From Candidatus Ruthia sp. Plio_17_S18 (GTDB lineage: Bacteria > Pseudomonadota > Gammaproteobacteria > PS1 > Pseudothioglobaceae): 64,000 bases of DNA. Made by a program: the position numbers and the translations under genes. The stretch spans positions 1,053,161 to 1,117,160 of the forward strand of contig CP072538.1 in NCBI GenBank assembly GCA_021730105.1. Direction: 5' to 3'. Of this stretch, positions 28,085 to 37,287 are shown piece after piece; within the stretch, counting starts at the first letter, position 1; each line of letters begins with the position of its first letter. The notes below the pieces were generated by a model. The model saw nothing but the letters and a program-made list of their open reading frames with translations, ran no database searches and was not told where the DNA came from.

Positions 28085-29061
28085 GTGTCAATCCAAATTG
28101 GTTCTTACAAGCTCAATTCTCAAGTATTACTTGCCCCTATGGCTGTGGCACTAGTGAAAAGCCATTTAGACTGTTGTGCAAATCCCAAGGTGCGGCATTA
28201 ACAACCTCAGAAATGGTAGTATTGCCAAACCATTTACTGGGTACTAATAAATCCAAATACCGCCTAGACTTTAAAGGGGGAACAGCACCAATTAGCATTC
28301 AAATATCTGGTTCTAATGCTTTAGAATTAGCAGAATCTGCCCAAAAAGCAGTTAAATTTGGTGCGCACATTATTGATATCAACATGGGCGTCCTGCAAAA
28401 AAGTCTGTAACAAAGCAAGCAGGCTCTGCACTAATGCAAGATGAACAGCTGATCCAAGATATTTTAGAATCTGTTATCAAGGCGGTTGATATTCCAGTAA
28501 CCTTAAAAATGCGAACTGGATGGGATGTTAGCCATAAAAATGCCCAGACCATAGCTCAAATTGCACAAAAATCTGGCATTCAAATGCTCAGCATACATGG
28601 TAGAACCAAAGAGGATAAATACAAAGTCGAGGCAGAATATCACACCATTAAAGACGTGGTGCGTCAAGTTAATATCCCAGTGATTGCCAATGGCGATGTT
28701 GCTAGTGCAGATAAAGCTAAGAAGATCCTGGAATATACAGGCGCAAGCGGAGTTATGGTTGGCAGAGCAACACAGGGAAGCCCTTGGCTTATTCATGAAA
28801 TTGACCATTTTCTCAAAACTGGACAACACGCCCAAAACCATCCCGCTTGAGCTTAAAAAACAAGCCATTCTTAGCCATATTCAACAAATTTATCAATTTT
28901 ATGGTGATTTTTTAGGTTTAAGACTCACTAGAAGGCATATTTTTTGGTATGCTACGCACCTTGATAGAAAACATGCCCAGCAATTTTGGCAAAGCGTTAA
29001 CCGAATTAATAACCAAAAACAACAATTCAACCTACTTGAAAATTACCTGCAACAATTATGA
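28085..29061 (+). pseudogene. dusB: tRNA-dihydrouridine synthase B, three frameshifts
   Basis: The gene starts with GTG 28085 (SIQIGSYKLNSQVLLAPMA). A 2-base insertion near 28145 shifts it. The true frame continues as EKPFRLLCKSQGAALTTSEM, then breaks again near 28390, where NMGCPAKK is expected but one base is lost. It runs on through PVTLKMRTGWD, LSIHGRTKED and VIANGDV, and shifts again near 28840 before IPLELKKQAILSHIQQIYQF. DusB would modify U17 of tRNAs. Sequence between lesions is still well conserved, so loss is recent. The final frame ends in ATGA overlapping fis. Confidence 0.9.
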
Positions 29062-29288
29062 GCTCAACTGATTTACCAGCCTGCATTAATGCAAAACTTA
29101 CACGTTACTTTAAACAATTGGATGGCGAGCAAGCAAGTGGCGTGCATAAAATGGTCATCAATGATGTAGAATCTGTTGTGATTAAATTTGTGCTTGACTT
29201 TGTAAAAAATAACCAAAGTGAGGCTTCAAGAATTCTAAGTATTAATCGTGGCACATTAAAGAAAAAAATTCAACAATACAAACTCTAA
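29058..29288 (+). CDS. fis: Fis-family nucleoid-associated protein
   Basis: Fis bends DNA and regulates rRNA and metabolic promoters. At 76 residues it lacks part of the N-terminal activation arm of E. coli Fis (98). It keeps the core helices and the C-terminal helix-turn-helix SEASRILSINRGTLKKKIQQ. The start overlaps the last codons of dusB as ATGA, the classic dusB-fis arrangement. Since dusB is broken, ribosomes no longer reach fis by readthrough, so its expression may be reduced or rely on an internal ribosome-binding site. No strong one is seen. Confidence 0.9.
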   Translation: MSSTDLPACINAKLTRYFKQLDGEQASGVHKMVINDVESVVIKFVLDFVKNNQSEASRILSINRGTLKKKIQQYKL

Positions 29289-29336
29289 CCCCTTATAATT
29301 ATTCCCTAATTACCTGTCAAATTTTAAAGGGATAAA

Positions 29337-30878
29337 ATGTCTATACAACGCGCCTTAATCAGTGTTTCTGATAAAACTGGATTGATTAATTTTGCTAAAT
29401 TTTTGGCAAGTAAAAATATCGATATTATTTCCACAGGTGGTACAGCTAAACTGTTGAATGAGCATCATATTCCAGTCATTAAAGTGTCAGACTATACAGG
29501 ATTTCCTGAGATGATGTCAGGTCGCGTTAAAACCCTTAATCCTAAAATTCATGGCGGTATTTTAGCACGTCGCGGGCGTGATGAAGGCGTGATGGCAGAA
29601 AACGACATTAAGCCAATTGATTTGGTTGTGGTTAACCTTTACCCATTCCAAGCAACAACTGCTAAGGCTGACTGCACATTGGAAGGTGCGATTGAAAATA
29701 TTGATATTGGCGGCCCAGCAATGCTAAGATCAAGCGCCAAAAATCATGCGTCTGTTACAGTTGTGGTGGATAGTGCAGATTATCAGAAAGTTATGAGTGA
29801 AATTAGTAAATCAGATAATACCACACTTGAAACTCGAACCAAACTGGCCCTTAAAACATTTGAACATACAGCAGCTTATGACGGTGCTATTGCCAATTAT
29901 TTAGGAAAAGAAGAAGATGGTTTTTCTAACACTATAAATCTACAATTTAACAAGGTTCAATCAATGCGCTATGGGGAAAATCCACATCAAAATGCTGCAT
30001 TCTATGTTGAAAATAATATCACCGAGGCTTGCATAGCATCCTCAACGCAATGCCAAGGCAAGGAAATGTCATACAATAATATGGCAGATGCAGATGCAGC
30101 ACTTGAATGCGCGCGCAGTTTTGATGAGCCGTGTTGCGTAATTGTTAAACACGCCAATCCATGTGGTGTTGCCGTGCATGCTAACATTTTTAATGCTTAT
30201 GATGACGCTTTTAAAACCGATCCAACTTCGGCATTTGGTGGCATTATTGCCTTTAATCGTAACCTAGACAAAAAGACAGCACAACGCATTATTGAGCGTC
30301 AGTTTGTTGAAGTTATTATTGCACCTAATATTGATGATGACGCTAAAGAAGTGTTATCAGCCAAACAAAATATACGTGTACTAGAGTGTGGCACTTTAAA
30401 CACAGCAAACCCTTCGCTAGATTATAAGCGTGTGACTTGCGGATTGTTGGTGCAAGATAAGGACTTGGGCGTTATCACAGAAGATGATATTAAATGCGTC
30501 AGTAATTTAGCACCCACCAAAGACCAAATTAAAGATTTATTATTTGCTTGGAAAGTCGCCAAAGCAGTTAAATCAAATGCCATTGTTTACACTAAAAATC
30601 AAATGACCATTGGTGTTGGTGCGGGCCAAATGTCTAGAGTCTACTCTGCCAAAATCGCTGGCATTAAGGCGGCTGACGAATCTCTTAGTGTTGAAGGTTG
30701 CGTAATGGCGTCCGATGCCTTTTTCCCATTTCGAGATGGTATTGACGCAGCAGCACAAGCTGGCATTAAAGCCATTATTCAACCAGGCGGCTCAATGCGT
30801 GATGCCGAAGTTATAAAAGCAGTAAACGAGCATGGCATTGCAATGGTATTTACAGGCATGCGTCACTTTAAACATTAA
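29337..30878 (+). CDS. purH: Bifunctional AICAR transformylase/IMP cyclohydrolase
   Basis: PurH performs the last two steps of IMP synthesis, and AICAR from the HisH/HisF reaction feeds into it. The N-terminal cyclohydrolase domain has [17 protein letters not shown] and [17 protein letters not shown]. The C-terminal transformylase has [22 protein letters not shown] with catalytic Lys-His, and the terminal [20 protein letters not shown]. At 513 residues it is full length. The ribosome-binding site is aaaggg before ATG 29337, and a TATAAT at 29294-29299 may be its -10 box. Confidence 0.97.
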   Translation: MSIQRALISVSDKTGLINFAKFLASKNIDIISTGGTAKLLNEHHIPVIKVSDYTGFPEMMSGRVKTLNPKIHGGILARRGRDEGVMAENDIKPIDLVVVNLYPFQATTAKADCTLEGAIENIDIGGPAMLRSSAKNHASVTVVVDSADYQKVMSEISKSDNTTLETRTKLALKTFEHTAAYDGAIANYLGKEEDGFSNTINLQFNKVQSMRYGENPHQNAAFYVENNITEACIASSTQCQGKEMSYNNMADADAALECARSFDEPCCVIVKHANPCGVAVHANIFNAYDDAFKTDPTSAFGGIIAFNRNLDKKTAQRIIERQFVEVIIAPNIDDDAKEVLSAKQNIRVLECGTLNTANPSLDYKRVTCGLLVQDKDLGVITEDDIKCVSNLAPTKDQIKDLLFAWKVAKAVKSNAIVYTKNQMTIGVGAGQMSRVYSAKIAGIKAADESLSVEGCVMASDAFFPFRDGIDAAAQAGIKAIIQPGGSMRDAEVIKAVNEHGIAMVFTGMRHFKH

Positions 30879-30891
30879 CCGGAAAACAACC

Positions 30892-31305
30892 ATGTCAGTC
30901 GAAAAAATTCAGGTCTATCCACAAATAAATACAATGTCCATCGCTGATGGTAAGCTTGATGCGCTTGTGCAGGAATATGAAAATACTAAAGATTTAAAAA
31001 CAGCGATAGAGGACTGGGTAAGCATGGTAAAAAAATATGACTCAATGGGTTATTACCCTTTGGTTAAACCTGAATTTATTAGTGAAGTGTTGGTAGGTGC
31101 GCTCTCTAATATCAAACTAAACAAAGAAGCTGTTATTGCAGATAATAATTATCAAAACATAAGTGGTTATCCTCAATGCAATCGAGTGTTTCAATTACCC
31201 AGTGAAATTAAAATCCAAATATTAAAACGCCTTAGAGGGTATTTTGTCAGCTATCAAACAGATAATTGGGAAATACTAATCATTGAACCTATTGACAATC
31301 CTTAA
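30892..31305 (+). CDS. Conserved-looking orphan protein of unknown function
   Basis: This soluble protein of about 137 residues has its start taken at ATG 30892 (MSVEKIQVYPQINTMSI), because the frame upstream overlaps purH. It is mixed alpha/beta with an acidic first half, no membrane segment and one Cys (GYPQCNRVFQLP). The C terminus reads IKILKRL-like basic helix then YFVSYQTDNWEILIIEPI, suggesting a final beta hairpin. The family is not recognised. The frame is intact in a genome that breaks dispensable genes, which argues for function. It follows purH by 13 bases and converges on dbpA. Confidence 0.6.
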   Translation: MSVEKIQVYPQINTMSIADGKLDALVQEYENTKDLKTAIEDWVSMVKKYDSMGYYPLVKPEFISEVLVGALSNIKLNKEAVIADNNYQNISGYPQCNRVFQLPSEIKIQILKRLRGYFVSYQTDNWEILIIEPIDNP

Positions 31306-31316
31306 ACGCTAAATAT

Positions 31317-32717
31317 TTATGAAAGAATTCTTACTTTAAACGACTTGCCTTTTAATTTATCATGATTTATCTTTTTTAATGCAGTTTTAACCAATTCTGA
31401 ATTGACCGCAACATAAGACCAATGGCTAAGTACATTAATCTTACCAATTTGCTCAAAAGCAATACCCCCTTGTCCAGTTAACCCACCCACAATGTCACCT
31501 GGACGTAGTTTTTGTTTTTTACCGCCATCTATCTTTAAGGTTGTCATGGGTGGTTTTTTAATGGGCTTGTTTAAATAATGCTCATTTGGCAATGGGTCAG
31601 GCATAATCTCATCCTCAATGCCCAAGTCCAGCGCATTGAGTTTGTAAGTTTCTCTATCACTATACAAAGTACAAGCAATGCCAGTACGTCCTGCCCTGCC
31701 AGTACGACCAATGCGGTGTGTATGAACCTGTTCATAATGCGCAATGTTAAAATTAATCACCATATCAAGTGAATCAATGTCCAAACCGCGAGCTGCCACA
31801 TCAGTTGCCACAAGAACAGAAACGCTTTTATTAGAAAATCTAATCAGTGCTTGATCACGTTCTCGCTGGTCAAGATCACCACTCATTGCCAATGCATAAA
31901 ACCCATAATAAGTTAACTCATCAGCCACTTCTTGAGCATCTCGCTTAGTATTACAAAAAACCAAGCTAGATTCGGGATTGTACTTTGTCAACAAAAGTCG
32001 CAAAGCCGTCATACGCTCATCATCCGTATTGGCTTTGTAAAAATATTGCTTAATAGTCGATTCTTCATGTATTGATGGCGCTTTAACCATAATCGGCGAA
32101 CTCATCACACGCTGCGCAATATTGGCAATAGTGTCTGGATAAGTCGCACTAAATAATAAAGTTTGTCGATTAATGGGTATTGTTTCAATAATATTATCAA
32201 TGGCCTCTTGGAAACCCATATCTAGCATACGATCTGCCTCGTCAAGTACCAATGTACTAACATGGTTCAATTTAAGCGTGCCTTTTCGCAAATGCTCTTC
32301 AATGCGCCCAGGCGTACCCACCACAATATGCACACCATGGGCTAATGAGCCGATTTGTGGTCCAAGGGGTGTGCCACCACACAGTGCTAAAATCTTAATA
32401 TTGTGAATGGCTCTGGCGAGTTTTTGAATTTCAATTGCCACTTGATTAGCTAACTCACGAGTTGGACACAAAACAATGGATTGCGCTTTAAACGATTTAA
32501 CATCCAATTTTTGTAACAAACCCAAGCTAAATGCCGCTGTTTTGCCCGAACCTGTCTTGCCTTGGACAATCACATCTTTGCCAGATAGAATAGCTGGCAA
32601 ACTCAACTGCTGAGTAGGTGTCATTGAATCATAGCCCAAGGTGCTTAAATTTTTAAATAAATTTGGATGTAAATCCAATGAAGAAAAATCAATCGTTTTC
32701 AAAACAATAAAGGTCAA
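31317..32717 (-). CDS. dbpA: ATP-dependent RNA helicase DbpA
   Basis: DbpA is a DEAD-box helicase that acts on hairpin 92 of 23S rRNA during 50S assembly. The Q motif, Walker A GKTGSGKTAA, motif II VLDEADRMLD, motif III SAT and motif VI HRIGRTGRAGRTG are all present. The C-terminal RNA-binding domain (LRPGDIVGGLTGQGGIAF, ending VRILS) marks it as DbpA. At 466 residues it is full length. It overlaps nothing and converges on the orphan gene at 30.9 kb. Confidence 0.93.
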   Translation of the reverse strand: MTFIVLKTIDFSSLDLHPNLFKNLSTLGYDSMTPTQQLSLPAILSGKDVIVQGKTGSGKTAAFSLGLLQKLDVKSFKAQSIVLCPTRELANQVAIEIQKLARAIHNIKILALCGGTPLGPQIGSLAHGVHIVVGTPGRIEEHLRKGTLKLNHVSTLVLDEADRMLDMGFQEAIDNIIETIPINRQTLLFSATYPDTIANIAQRVMSSPIMVKAPSIHEESTIKQYFYKANTDDERMTALRLLLTKYNPESSLVFCNTKRDAQEVADELTYYGFYALAMSGDLDQRERDQALIRFSNKSVSVLVATDVAARGLDIDSLDMVINFNIAHYEQVHTHRIGRTGRAGRTGIACTLYSDRETYKLNALDLGIEDEIMPDPLPNEHYLNKPIKKPPMTTLKIDGGKKQKLRPGDIVGGLTGQGGIAFEQIGKINVLSHWSYVAVNSELVKTALKKINHDKLKGKSFKVRILS

Positions 32718-32858
32718 TGAATATGGGGTGGATTTTACGCCAATCCTTCATGCTAAAACTCTCATACCACTAACTTGAAAACAAGCCTTGCCCATTCTAA
32801 AAATTTATTTTTTTCTAAAAAATTCAATACAGCATCTAAAAAAGGACGATAATAACAA

Positions 32859-33034
32859 TTGTCTGTTGTGTTTGTGATTGATATATATCCCCTGAGCCGA
32901 TAAATAAAACCATCAGGAAATGCGATAGCTTACTATTGTGCAAGCCCATCTTGAAATGGGAAGCCTGCGGTAATCTTCAAACTTCCGCATTGAGCCTTAT
33001 GGTTCAGGTTTTTCAACACGGCACAACGGATCTT
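32859..33034 (+). ncRNA. ssrS: 6S RNA
   Basis: 6S RNA binds the sigma-70 RNA polymerase holoenzyme and imitates an open promoter. The highly conserved CCCCTGAGCCGATA lies at about 32889-32902, and AAGCCTGCGG at 32961-32970. The ends can pair (CTGTTGTGTTTGTG on the 5' side with the CAACACGGCACAACGG region near 33013-33028), giving the long terminal stem. A T run follows near 33032. It lies just upstream of the 5-formyl-THF cyclo-ligase gene, the same order as E. coli ssrS-ygfA. The exact ends are estimated from pairing. Confidence 0.88.
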
Positions 33035-33058
33035 TTTTAAAAGTTATAATGCTTAACT

Positions 33059-33610
33059 ATGCAAGCATTAAGACTCACACTCAGAAAAAAAAGACGTGTT
33101 ATTAATCACAATAACCGAGAAAGATTTGCCAGACGCTTATTATCCCAAACACAAAAATTAGTCACTTTCAAACATGGGCAAAAAATTGCCATTTACCTGC
33201 CAAACGACGGCGAAATTGACACTAAATATATTAATAACTTCTTAAAAAAACAAGGTTTCAGTATTTATTTGCCAATATTAGTTGATAAAAGTATTAAATT
33301 TGCAAAAGTTAATAAGCATTGCAAAAAAAATAGATTTGGCATTAAAGAGCCTGTCTCTACCCAAATTTTAAACGCCAAACAAATGAATATTATCTTCATG
33401 CCACTGGTAGGATTTGATAAAAATAAAAATCGAATTGGTATGGGTGGTGGTTTCTACGACCGCACACTAGTCTTTAAAAAACACCAAATAAACTACAACA
33501 ATCCCAAACTCTATGGATTGGCTTTTGATTGTCAACAAGTTACTAAGATTGATAGTCAGCCTTGGGATATAACACTTGATGCAATCATTACTCCGACTAA
33601 AATCTATTAA
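33059..33610 (+). CDS. fau: 5-formyltetrahydrofolate cyclo-ligase
   Basis: This enzyme converts 5-formyl-THF to 5,10-methenyl-THF using ATP. The N-terminal LRKKRRVINHNNRERFARR, the substrate-binding FMPLVGFDKNKNRIGMGGGF and the YDRTL motif define the family. At 183 residues it is full length. It sits about 25 bases after the 6S RNA, and in gammaproteobacteria the two are usually co-transcribed. An alternative symbol is ygfA. No ribosome-binding site is obvious before ATG 33059. Confidence 0.93.
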   Translation: MQALRLTLRKKRRVINHNNRERFARRLLSQTQKLVTFKHGQKIAIYLPNDGEIDTKYINNFLKKQGFSIYLPILVDKSIKFAKVNKHCKKNRFGIKEPVSTQILNAKQMNIIFMPLVGFDKNKNRIGMGGGFYDRTLVFKKHQINYNNPKLYGLAFDCQQVTKIDSQPWDITLDAIITPTKIY

Positions 33611-33653
33611 CTTAACAATACCATCCAATAATTGAACCCCTAACACTGAATTA

Positions 33654-33810
33654 TTATTAACTCGACAGTTAAATACCATGCATTAAAAACCTTAATAAAA
33701 TTCTTTGCTCAAGGTATTTATTAAGGTTTTGAGCAATCCTCCCAAAGGATTACTCAGAATGCCATTTGGTTAGTATATCGCTAATTCGGTATTTAACTAC
33801 TCGATTAATA
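33654..33810. repeat. Nested inverted repeats in the spacer after fau
   Basis: An outer imperfect pair (TAACTCGACAGTTAAATACC near 33658-33677 and GGTATTTAACTACTCGATTA at 33788-33807) encloses a perfect 14-bp pair. The inner pair is AAAACCTTAATAAA at 33686-33699 and its complement at 33717-33730. A third hairpin AATCCT/AGGATT lies at about 33735-33751. It could be a MITE-like remnant, a structured RNA or a terminator cluster. No second copy was noticed in this window. Confidence 0.55.
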
Positions 33811-33850
33811 ACCATCAAATTCATACGGTTAGATTTAAAACTTTACTGAT

Positions 33851-34680
33851 TTAAAATGACTTGAATTCAGTCAAAATCTTTTTATAAGCATTCCAATTAA
33901 ATGGAGAATAAGTTTCTATTTCTGCAGAAATGATTACATCAATATTAACATTATAAGTTGATCCATCTGATTTTAAAACTAGCTTGTATTCTGTTGTAAT
34001 TTTATTATCATAATCCAACGCTGGATATAGCCATACAAATTCACCTGAGCTTAACTGATAAGAGATAAATTCAACTAAATTGCGTTTTTCATATTGACAG
34101 GTTAAATAATCATTAGTGGTTTCTTCATTCTCATCATCCACCCAATTACATGCCTCAATACTTTTACCATCAGATGAAAAGAAGTATGAAATTCCGTTAT
34201 TCCAATAAGAGAAATGTTCACCCGCACCAGGTGATTAAAATAAATCTGGCCTGTTATCAAAAGACTCCTGATTACAAGCAAAATTTTCATAATGATTACC
34301 GCTGTCTTCATTGGTTGCAATGGTTGGGCATAATTCTGCAAAATATAATTTTGCCAATTCAGCCTCAACTGTGGCTTTATTAAAGCATGAAAACTGTTGA
34401 TAAGTAAAATTATATTGGAAATCACACTCCTCAAAAGTTACTGTTTTGTTTTTATAATAATCACTTTTACAAGCGATATTTCTACCATCTTCATCGGAAA
34501 TCAACTCATTACAGTTTAAGTCAGCCCAGCAATATATTGTTTTGCCGTATTAAAAACTAGAATTTTCTCTCCATTGCCAAAAGAAAATTCAACTGAGCCA
34601 TCGGCATTATTAGTCAGCGATTTTGAACTGAATTCACCTTTAATTTTAGCAGTAGCTTCTACCCCATCTAACGAGGAATT
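33851..34680 (-). pseudogene. Cys-rich, probably secreted protein of unknown family, broken
   Basis: Minus-strand coding runs from about 34680 (FNSSLDGVEATAKIKGEFSS, SLTNNADGSVEFSFGNGEK), shifts near 34540, and continues with ADLNCNELISDEDGRNIACK. It runs through QEECD-like Cys-spaced repeats and hits a single TAA near 34236 in an otherwise continuous frame. It then runs from SPGAGEHFSYWNNGISYFFS to the end at 33851. The many Cys, Asn and aromatic residues and the C....C spacing look extracytoplasmic and repetitive. No family is recognised. One shift and one stop indicate recent loss. The N terminus and any signal peptide are not found. Confidence 0.5.
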
Positions 34681-34788
34681 GAAAATTCTTAAGCAAACTC
34701 AACTACTCAAAATGACTGAGGAATTCAACAAGATGAACTTAGAACAGCAAAAAAAATTAGTGTATTGTTTGCAAGTAACTACTAAATA

Positions 34789-35961
34789 TTAAAAAGTATT
34801 GCCTGAGGCTTGTTTGTGCAAGAGAGACTTTAGAGCCGGGTTTGCATTAATTATATTCATACCAAGACCACGTAGCCATCTGAGTGGTTCGTTGTTTTCT
34901 TTATAAATCCAATTGAGTCCGGTCATGGTTTTTGCCATCAGTTCATTGTCTAATCTTCTGGCTCTGGCATATTTGCGTAGTACTAAATAATCGCCCAAAG
35001 GTTTATTATTAGTATGTAATTGTTGTGATAATTCGACAACATCGGAAAAACCTAAATTAACACCCTGACCTGCAAGAGGGTGAATATTGTGTGCGGCATC
35101 ACCGATTAATGCCAAATTATGTTTTACATAATCTTGTGCGCTGCGTTCAATGAGTGGGAAGGCTTGAATATTACTGAGCACTTTAAATCGACCAAATTTA
35201 TATTCAACACCTTGAGAAAGTCTATCAGCAAATTGCTCAGTTGAAAGTTGCATAAGCTCATCAGCCAAATGATTTTCTGCTGACCAAACAATAGATGCTT
35301 GGTGTTCGCTTAAAGGCAGTAAGGCAATAATACTGTCTGATAAAAAGCGTTGCCAAGTTGTGCTTTGAAAACTTTGTGATGATTCGATATTACAAACAAT
35401 GGCTTTTTGCTGGTAATCATTCTCAATATATTCAATACCTGCCAATTCTCTAACACTTGATTTAGCACCATCTGCACCAATCAATAAACTGCATGTTATT
35501 TGCTGGTTATTATCCAAATCAAACTGATAGCCATAATTAATTTTATGCATAGCAGTTAGTTTCGTACGAATAAATTCAATATGGGTTTTTTCTAATGCCG
35601 TATACATTGCAGATTGTATAACGTCATTTTCAATGATATAACCCAATTGATTAACATTCTCATCTGCTTTATGAAAATCTAAGCTGCCGTGAGAGTTTTG
35701 GTCCCAAACATGGGTATCGGTAAACGCATATTTACGCTTAATTAGCCCCCACACGCCAATATTTTTTAATAATATCTCTGATTTGGGCGTAATTGCACTA
35801 ACGCGTGTGTGGTACTTATCTTGCAATTCTGGATTAGGGTGGTTAGGCTCAATAATAGTAACCTTTAAACCTTTGTTAATCATAGATAGAGCAAATGCTG
35901 GTCCTATCATGCCGCTGCCGATAATGGCGATGTCGTATTGCAAATTGTTTTCAGCGTGCAT
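34789..35961 (-). CDS. FAD-dependent ubiquinone-biosynthesis hydroxylase, UbiH/UbiF/VisC family
   Basis: This 390-residue flavoprotein monooxygenase hydroxylates the ring of a ubiquinone precursor. The FAD Rossmann motif is AIIGSGMIGPAFA (residues 12-24), the DG motif is LLIGADGAKSSVRELAGI, and the second FAD motif is ALIGDAAHNIHPLAGQGVNLG. These fix the family but not which position (UbiH, UbiF or UbiI) it hydroxylates. The start overlaps the pmbA stop by one base, so it is translated from the pmbA message. Confidence 0.88.
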   Translation of the reverse strand: MHAENNLQYDIAIIGSGMIGPAFALSMINKGLKVTIIEPNHPNPELQDKYHTRVSAITPKSEILLKNIGVWGLIKRKYAFTDTHVWDQNSHGSLDFHKADENVNQLGYIIENDVIQSAMYTALEKTHIEFIRTKLTAMHKINYGYQFDLDNNQQITCSLLIGADGAKSSVRELAGIEYIENDYQQKAIVCNIESSQSFQSTTWQRFLSDSIIALLPLSEHQASIVWSAENHLADELMQLSTEQFADRLSQGVEYKFGRFKVLSNIQAFPLIERSAQDYVKHNLALIGDAAHNIHPLAGQGVNLGFSDVVELSQQLHTNNKPLGDYLVLRKYARARRLDNELMAKTMTGLNWIYKENNEPLRWLRGLGMNIINANPALKSLLHKQASGNTF

Positions 35962-37280
35962 TAAGCCTTTCCTGCGATGGTCATCTGATTCACTAAAACA
36001 GAACCAACTTTAATGTTACTACGATGGTCAACATCTGAGCCAATGCGTTCAACGCCTAACAGCATTTCTTTAAGATTACCAGCAATTGTAATGCCTGACA
36101 CTGGGTATTGAATTTTACCATTATCCACCCAAAAACCTAAGGCACCACGAGAATAATCACCCGTTATGTCATTCACACCTTGCCCCATCAGATCAGTTAC
36201 CACTAAGCCCTGATGCATGTCCTTAATCATCTCATCAAGCCCACCTTCAAATCCGTGTTCAATTATCACATTATTCACCCCGCCTGCATTTGCCGTGGTT
36301 TTAAGACCTAGTTGATTGGCTGAGTATTGCCCCATGATATAACTTTGCACTCGGCCATTTTTGACAAAATATTGCCGTCTTTTTAGCACACCATCTTGGT
36401 CAAAGGCCTTGGCACCAATGGTTTTTTTAACCAATGGGTTCTCTAATAAACTAATTTCACTAGGCATGACTTTTTGCTCAATACTGCCTAATAAAAATGT
36501 TGATTTTTTATATTGACGAGTACCGCTTAATGCACCTATTAATTGTGAAAATAATCCGCCAGACAGGCGTGGCGTGAAAATAACTGGGCATTTTTGCGAT
36601 GTGAGAGACCTTGCGCCCAGCTTGTTAATAGCCAGCTTTGCTGCTTTTTGACCCACCACTTCTGGTGATTCTAAATCATTATTATCTAATGCCACTGTAT
36701 ATTCATAGGCCGTTTGCATATCCTTGTCTTGCTTGGCAATAACGGCGCAATGAAGTGAATGCTTGGCGCTTTGTTGTACTGCCATCATGCCATGTGAATT
36801 TACATATAAGCACCTGTCTTGAAAGCTTGATAGTTCAGCCCCATCTGAGTTATTAATATGCTTTTGGTCTAATGCTTCTGTTTCACAACGCATGGCCAGT
36901 TCAATGCTATTACTTGGGTCTAAATCCCATGGGTAATACAAATCTAAATCAGGTGTATTAAATGCCATTAATTTTTTTGGCGCCAAGCCGTTAAATTCAT
37001 CGTTCTGTGTATATTTAGCAATTAAACAAGCAGATTCAATGGTTTTACTAATGCCCTGTTTGCTCAAATCAACACTGGATGCGTGTCCTTTTTTATTGCC
37101 CATATAAACATTAATATCAAAACTCTTGTCTAGATGATATTCTAAAGTTTCAACTTTGCCTAATCTAACAGCAGTAGAAATGCCAGAACTTGAACTTAAC
37201 GAAATTTCATAATCAGTAATATCATGCTTTTTTAATAAATCAATAGCAAGTTGTGCGGTATTTTCTAATGAGGATGACAT
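35961..37280 (-). CDS. pmbA: TldE/PmbA metalloprotease-like protein
   Basis: This is the partner subunit of the TldD/TldE heterodimer, which cleaves unfolded peptides and matures some RiPP peptides. At 439 residues it matches PmbA (about 450). The N-terminal SSSSGISTAVRLGKVETLEY and the C-terminal GDYSRGALGFWVDNGKIQYP are family signatures. PmbA itself lacks the HExxxH zinc motif, as is also seen here. TldD is not in the window. It is translationally coupled to the Ubi hydroxylase and follows the SafE-like gene by 7 bases. Confidence 0.92.
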   Translation of the reverse strand: MSSSLENTAQLAIDLLKKHDITDYEISLSSSSGISTAVRLGKVETLEYHLDKSFDINVYMGNKKGHASSVDLSKQGISKTIESACLIAKYTQNDEFNGLAPKKLMAFNTPDLDLYYPWDLDPSNSIELAMRCETEALDQKHINNSDGAELSSFQDRCLYVNSHGMMAVQQSAKHSLHCAVIAKQDKDMQTAYEYTVALDNNDLESPEVVGQKAAKLAINKLGARSLTSQKCPVIFTPRLSGGLFSQLIGALSGTRQYKKSTFLLGSIEQKVMPSEISLLENPLVKKTIGAKAFDQDGVLKRRQYFVKNGRVQSYIMGQYSANQLGLKTTANAGGVNNVIIEHGFEGGLDEMIKDMHQGLVVTDLMGQGVNDITGDYSRGALGFWVDNGKIQYPVSGITIAGNLKEMLLGVERIGSDVDHRSNIKVGSVLVNQMTIAGKA

Positions 37281-37287
37281 GATGACA

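Noticed and set aside
34574-34792. Plus-strand 72-codon open frame (PKENSTEPSALLVSD)
   Set aside because: It lies antisense to the decayed Cys-rich gene, whose own strand gives protein-like sequence there, and it has no ribosome-binding site or known domain.
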